Source: Micrococcaceae bacterium Sec5.8
GTDB lineage: Bacteria; Actinomycetota; Actinomycetes; Actinomycetales; Micrococcaceae
Reading direction: 5' to 3'
Length of the DNA: 64,000 bases
NCBI GenBank assembly: GCA_039636775.1
Contig: CP143429.1
Span: 496,001-560,000, forward strand
Part shown: positions 61,624 through 64,000 of the stretch, piece after piece
Layout of the letters: every line of letters starts with the position of its first letter
Numbering within the stretch: the first letter of the stretch is position 1
The notes under the pieces: generated by a model
What the model was told of the DNA's origin: nothing
The model's input: the letters and a program-made list of their open reading frames with translations, nothing else
The model's database searches: none
Translations under genes and position numbers: made by a program

Positions 61624-64000
61624 ATGACCCGACCCACCCTTACCCCGGCTATGAGCGGATTGCTCGGCGACTGGCTTCCGCGCCAGCGCTGGTTTCCGGT
61701 CAAAAGCGCGGCCTTCAGCGTCGAGCCCGCAGGGGCGCTCAGCCTCGACGGCGGCCCCGCCCTCGACTCCGGCATGTCCGGGCTCGAGGTGTTGCTGCTC
61801 GCCATCAAGTACCCGACGCCGGATGGTGACCGCACCGACGTCGTGCAGGTCCCGCTCAGCATCCGCCGTTCGCCCTTAACCGGAGCTGACGCGGCCCTGA
61901 TCGGGCAAATCTCGGAGGCCGCACCGGCCGGGGAGTCCGCACAGGCCGGCGCACCCGGCACCCTCTGGGTCTATGACGGCGTCCACGACCCCGCGTTCGT
62001 TGCAGCATGGCTTGACCTGATGCGCGGCCGCGGCAGCACCCCCTCGGGGAACGCCGCCGGCCACCTCGTGGAATCCGGCTACCGCCTGCCGCTGGCCACC
62101 GGCGTCGTCAAGGTCCTCTCCGGGGAGCAGTCCAACAGCTCTGTCATTGTCGACGACGGCGGATCCGCCGCGATCCTGAAGTTCTTCCGGGTCCTGTCCG
62201 CAGGCCACAACCCGGAAGTGGAGATCGGTGCCGCCCTGACGGCCGGACGTACTTTCGAAGTGCCGGCAACGCTGGGCTGGGTCACCGGCGAGTGGGAATC
62301 ACCGCCCGGACAGGGCGCCAGCCCAGCGCTCGGAGAGCTGGCCGTGGCACACGAATTCCTTGCCGGCGGACTGGATGCCTGGCGGCTCGCTGTCGACGCA
62401 GCGGGCGGCGGCAGGGATTTCAGCGCCGAAGCCCACGGGCTCGGCGCTGCCACGGCCACCGTGCACCGCCGCCTGGCCGAAGCGCTCGGTGTCAGCGGCG
62501 AATCCGTCCCCGGCCGTGACATCGCGCCCGGCGTCGCCGAACGGGTGCGCCAGTCCTGGGCCCAGGCCGGGGACGCTGTCGGCCCTTACGGTGCAGCGTT
62601 GGACAGCCTTCTGGTGCGCCTTGAAGGCAGCAGCGCCGGGACCTTGCAGCGGATCCACGGCGACCTGCACCTTGGCCAGATCCTCCAGGTTCCCGGCGGC
62701 GCCGGCGCGGGGCCGCGCTGGGCCATCCTGGATTTCGAAGGGGAACCGCTCCGGCCGATCTCCGAACGGAACTTCCCGGACGTTCCGCTGCGCGATGTGG
62801 TCGGCATGCTGCGATCCTTCGACTACGCCGCCGGCGCAGCTGAGCGTGAGCAGGCCGACGCGAACGTTCCGGAAACCTGGGTGGACGACTGCGCCGAGGC
62901 TTTCCTGGCCGGTTACGCCGAGGTCATCCCCGGCGGCATCGACCGCGACTCGCCCCTCTTCGTGGCGCTGTGGCTCGATAAAGCCCTCTACGAAGTCATT
63001 TACGAACTACGGAACAGGCCGGACTGGCTCTCCATTCCCGTCCAGGCATCACGTCGTCTCCTCGGAAGTACAGGCTCCGGCGTCCCAGCCGAAGCCGCAG
63101 CGGAAGGTATTAAAATGGCAGGTTCAGCACGTAACGATCGTCCCGGAGGTCCACTGCCGGTGGACGCGGACACCCTCGCGAGGGTCGCCGCAGGGGAACA
63201 CCACGCGCCGCACTCCATCCTTGGCGCGCACCTCGATGACAACGGCCATGTCACCGTCCGCACGGTCAAACACCTGGCCGAGGCCGTCTCCGTCGTGACT
63301 GCGGCCGGCACCTTCCCGATGACGCACGAGTCCGGCGGCATCTGGGTGGCCGTCCTGGAGCCGGCGAATGAGGGCCACGTGCCGGACTACCGGCTGGAAG
63401 TTACCTACGAAGGCCAGGAGCCCGAGCCGGCCGATGACCCCTACCGCTACCTTCCGACCGTCGGTGAACTCGATCTCCACCTGATCGGTGAAGGCCGCCA
63501 CGAGCGGCTGTGGGATGTCCTGGGCGCCCACGTCCAGCACTACAAGTCCAGCCTCGGCGACGTCGACGGCGTATCGTTCGCCGTGTGGGCGCCCAACGCC
63601 CAATCGGTCCGCGTCAAGGGCGACTTCAACGGCTGGAACGGCCAGCAGCACTCGATGCGGTCCCTCGGCTCTTCCGGAGTGTGGGAAGTCTTTATCCCCG
63701 GGGTGGCAGCAGGGGCACGCTATAAGTTTGAGGTCCGCACCAAGCACGGAAACTGGCTGGAAAAAGCCGATCCCCTGGCCTACGGCACGGAAGTCCCGCC
63801 CCTGACGGCGTCGCGCGTCGTGGAGTCCGCTTACGCGTTCAAGGATGCGGAGTGGATGGAAAGCCGGGCCGGACGGGATCCGCACAACTCGCCCATGAGT
63901 GTGTACGAAGTGCACCTTGGCTCCTGGCGGGTCGGGCTCAGCTACCGGGAACTCGCCAAGGAACTGGTCGAGTACGTCAAGTGGCTCGGCTTCACCCACG
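61624..64000 (+). CDS. mak-glgB: Maltokinase-GlgB fusion (runs off the right edge)
   Basis: I read this frame by hand; it is open from ATG 61624 (GAAGG six bases before) to the window end, 792 codons. Residues 1-497 are maltokinase: N-cap with DWLPRQRWFPVKS, a Lys in ILKFFRV, HGDLHLGQ (His345-Gln351) and DFEGEP (Asp370-Pro375). Residues from Met498 (base 63115) match actinobacterial GlgB: EHHAPHSILGAH, YRYLPTVGELDLH, GRHERLWDVLGAH, the CBM48 stretch FAVWAPNAQSV and SVYEVHLGSWR. No stop separates the two. GGAAGG at 63101-63106, eight bases before ATG 63115, could allow a second, GlgB-only start. GlgE-pathway enzyme. Confidence 0.93.
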   Translation, partial: MTRPTLTPAMSGLLGDWLPRQRWFPVKSAAFSVEPAGALSLDGGPALDSGMSGLEVLLLAIKYPTPDGDRTDVVQVPLSIRRSPLTGADAALIGQISEAAPAGESAQAGAPGTLWVYDGVHDPAFVAAWLDLMRGRGSTPSGNAAGHLVESGYRLPLATGVVKVLSGEQSNSSVIVDDGGSAAILKFFRVLSAGHNPEVEIGAALTAGRTFEVPATLGWVTGEWESPPGQGASPALGELAVAHEFLAGGLDAWRLAVDAAGGGRDFSAEAHGLGAATATVHRRLAEALGVSGESVPGRDIAPGVAERVRQSWAQAGDAVGPYGAALDSLLVRLEGSSAGTLQRIHGDLHLGQILQVPGGAGAGPRWAILDFEGEPLRPISERNFPDVPLRDVVGMLRSFDYAAGAAEREQADANVPETWVDDCAEAFLAGYAEVIPGGIDRDSPLFVALWLDKALYEVIYELRNRPDWLSIPVQASRRLLGSTGSGVPAEAAAEGIKMAGSARNDRPGGPLPVDADTLARVAAGEHHAPHSILGAHLDDNGHVTVRTVKHLAEAVSVVTAAGTFPMTHESGGIWVAVLEPANEGHVPDYRLEVTYEGQEPEPADDPYRYLPTVGELDLHLIGEGRHERLWDVLGAHVQHYKSSLGDVDGVSFAVWAPNAQSVRVKGDFNGWNGQQHSMRSLGSSGVWEVFIPGVAAGARYKFEVRTKHGNWLEKADPLAYGTEVPPLTASRVVESAYAFKDAEWMESRAGRDPHNSPMSVYEVHLGSWRVGLSYRELAKELVEYVKWLGFTH

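Overview
The window is one 64 kb stretch of high-GC actinobacterial chromosome, most likely Arthrobacter or Pseudarthrobacter (Micrococcaceae). Support for this: a GTP-type PEP carboxykinase, the carD-ispD-ispF-cysS-rlmB gene order known from actinobacteria, a SenX3/RegX3/PhoU phosphate module, a bacterial proteasome activator (Bpa), the GlgE maltosyltransferase pathway, many GTG starts, and tRNA genes without an encoded CCA. I see no insertion sequence, prophage, CRISPR array, rRNA gene or plasmid function. The genus call is inference from gene content, not a database match.

Layout. 1-2894: a TetR-type operator and promoter drive a degenerate ABC ATPase and a YhgE/Pip-like membrane protein that runs off the left edge; next comes a flavin disulfide oxidoreductase. 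3086-5325: tRNA-Arg, then pckG with a CRP/GlxR-like site upstream. 5451-9160: flavohemoprotein hmp, its likely regulator nsrR, an unknown protein and a phosphohexomutase, all on the minus strand. 9301-18083: a RecQ helicase with a phosphoribosyltransferase-like tail, a phytoene-desaturase-like oxidoreductase, tRNA-Ser(GCT), a prolyl oligopeptidase, and a divergent FAD/NAD(P)-binding protein whose 3' end lies in a 53-bp tandem duplication. 18083-24526: a 1528-residue secreted nuclease/5'-nucleotidase, a VOC protein, a decayed DUF559-type fragment and tRNA-Ser(TGA). 24698-35797: quinone oxidoreductase, PadR regulator, cstA-ybdD, bpa and partner, aldo/keto reductase, a 59-residue unknown protein, a coiled-coil protein, a DUF2231 membrane protein, an MFS transporter, a secreted GH16 enzyme and tRNA-Thr(CGT). 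35892-42734: secreted peptidase-like lipoprotein, holB-tmk, a trans-sulfuration enzyme, a DUF2516 protein, a methyltransferase and gpmA. 42832-45634: phoU divergent from senX3-regX3, with PHO-box-like repeats between them. 45808-51693: an LpqE-position lipoprotein, carD, ispD-ispF, a small lipoprotein, cysS and rlmB. 51930-64000: a nitrilase-family amidase, then the alpha-glucan cluster glgX, glgP, glgE, treS and a maltokinase-GlgB fusion that runs off the right edge.

How the parts fit. The right end encodes a nearly complete GlgE route: TreS makes maltose from trehalose, the maltokinase domain makes maltose 1-phosphate, GlgE polymerises it, GlgB branches the product, and GlgX with GlgP take glucan apart. 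The most unusual point is that maltokinase and branching enzyme share one unbroken reading frame, with a Shine-Dalgarno-like sequence before an internal in-frame ATG at the domain junction. The other points worth a second look are the RecQ-PRT fusion, the degenerate ATPase beside the YhgE protein, the PHO-box repeats between phoU and senX3, and several intergenic repeat elements.
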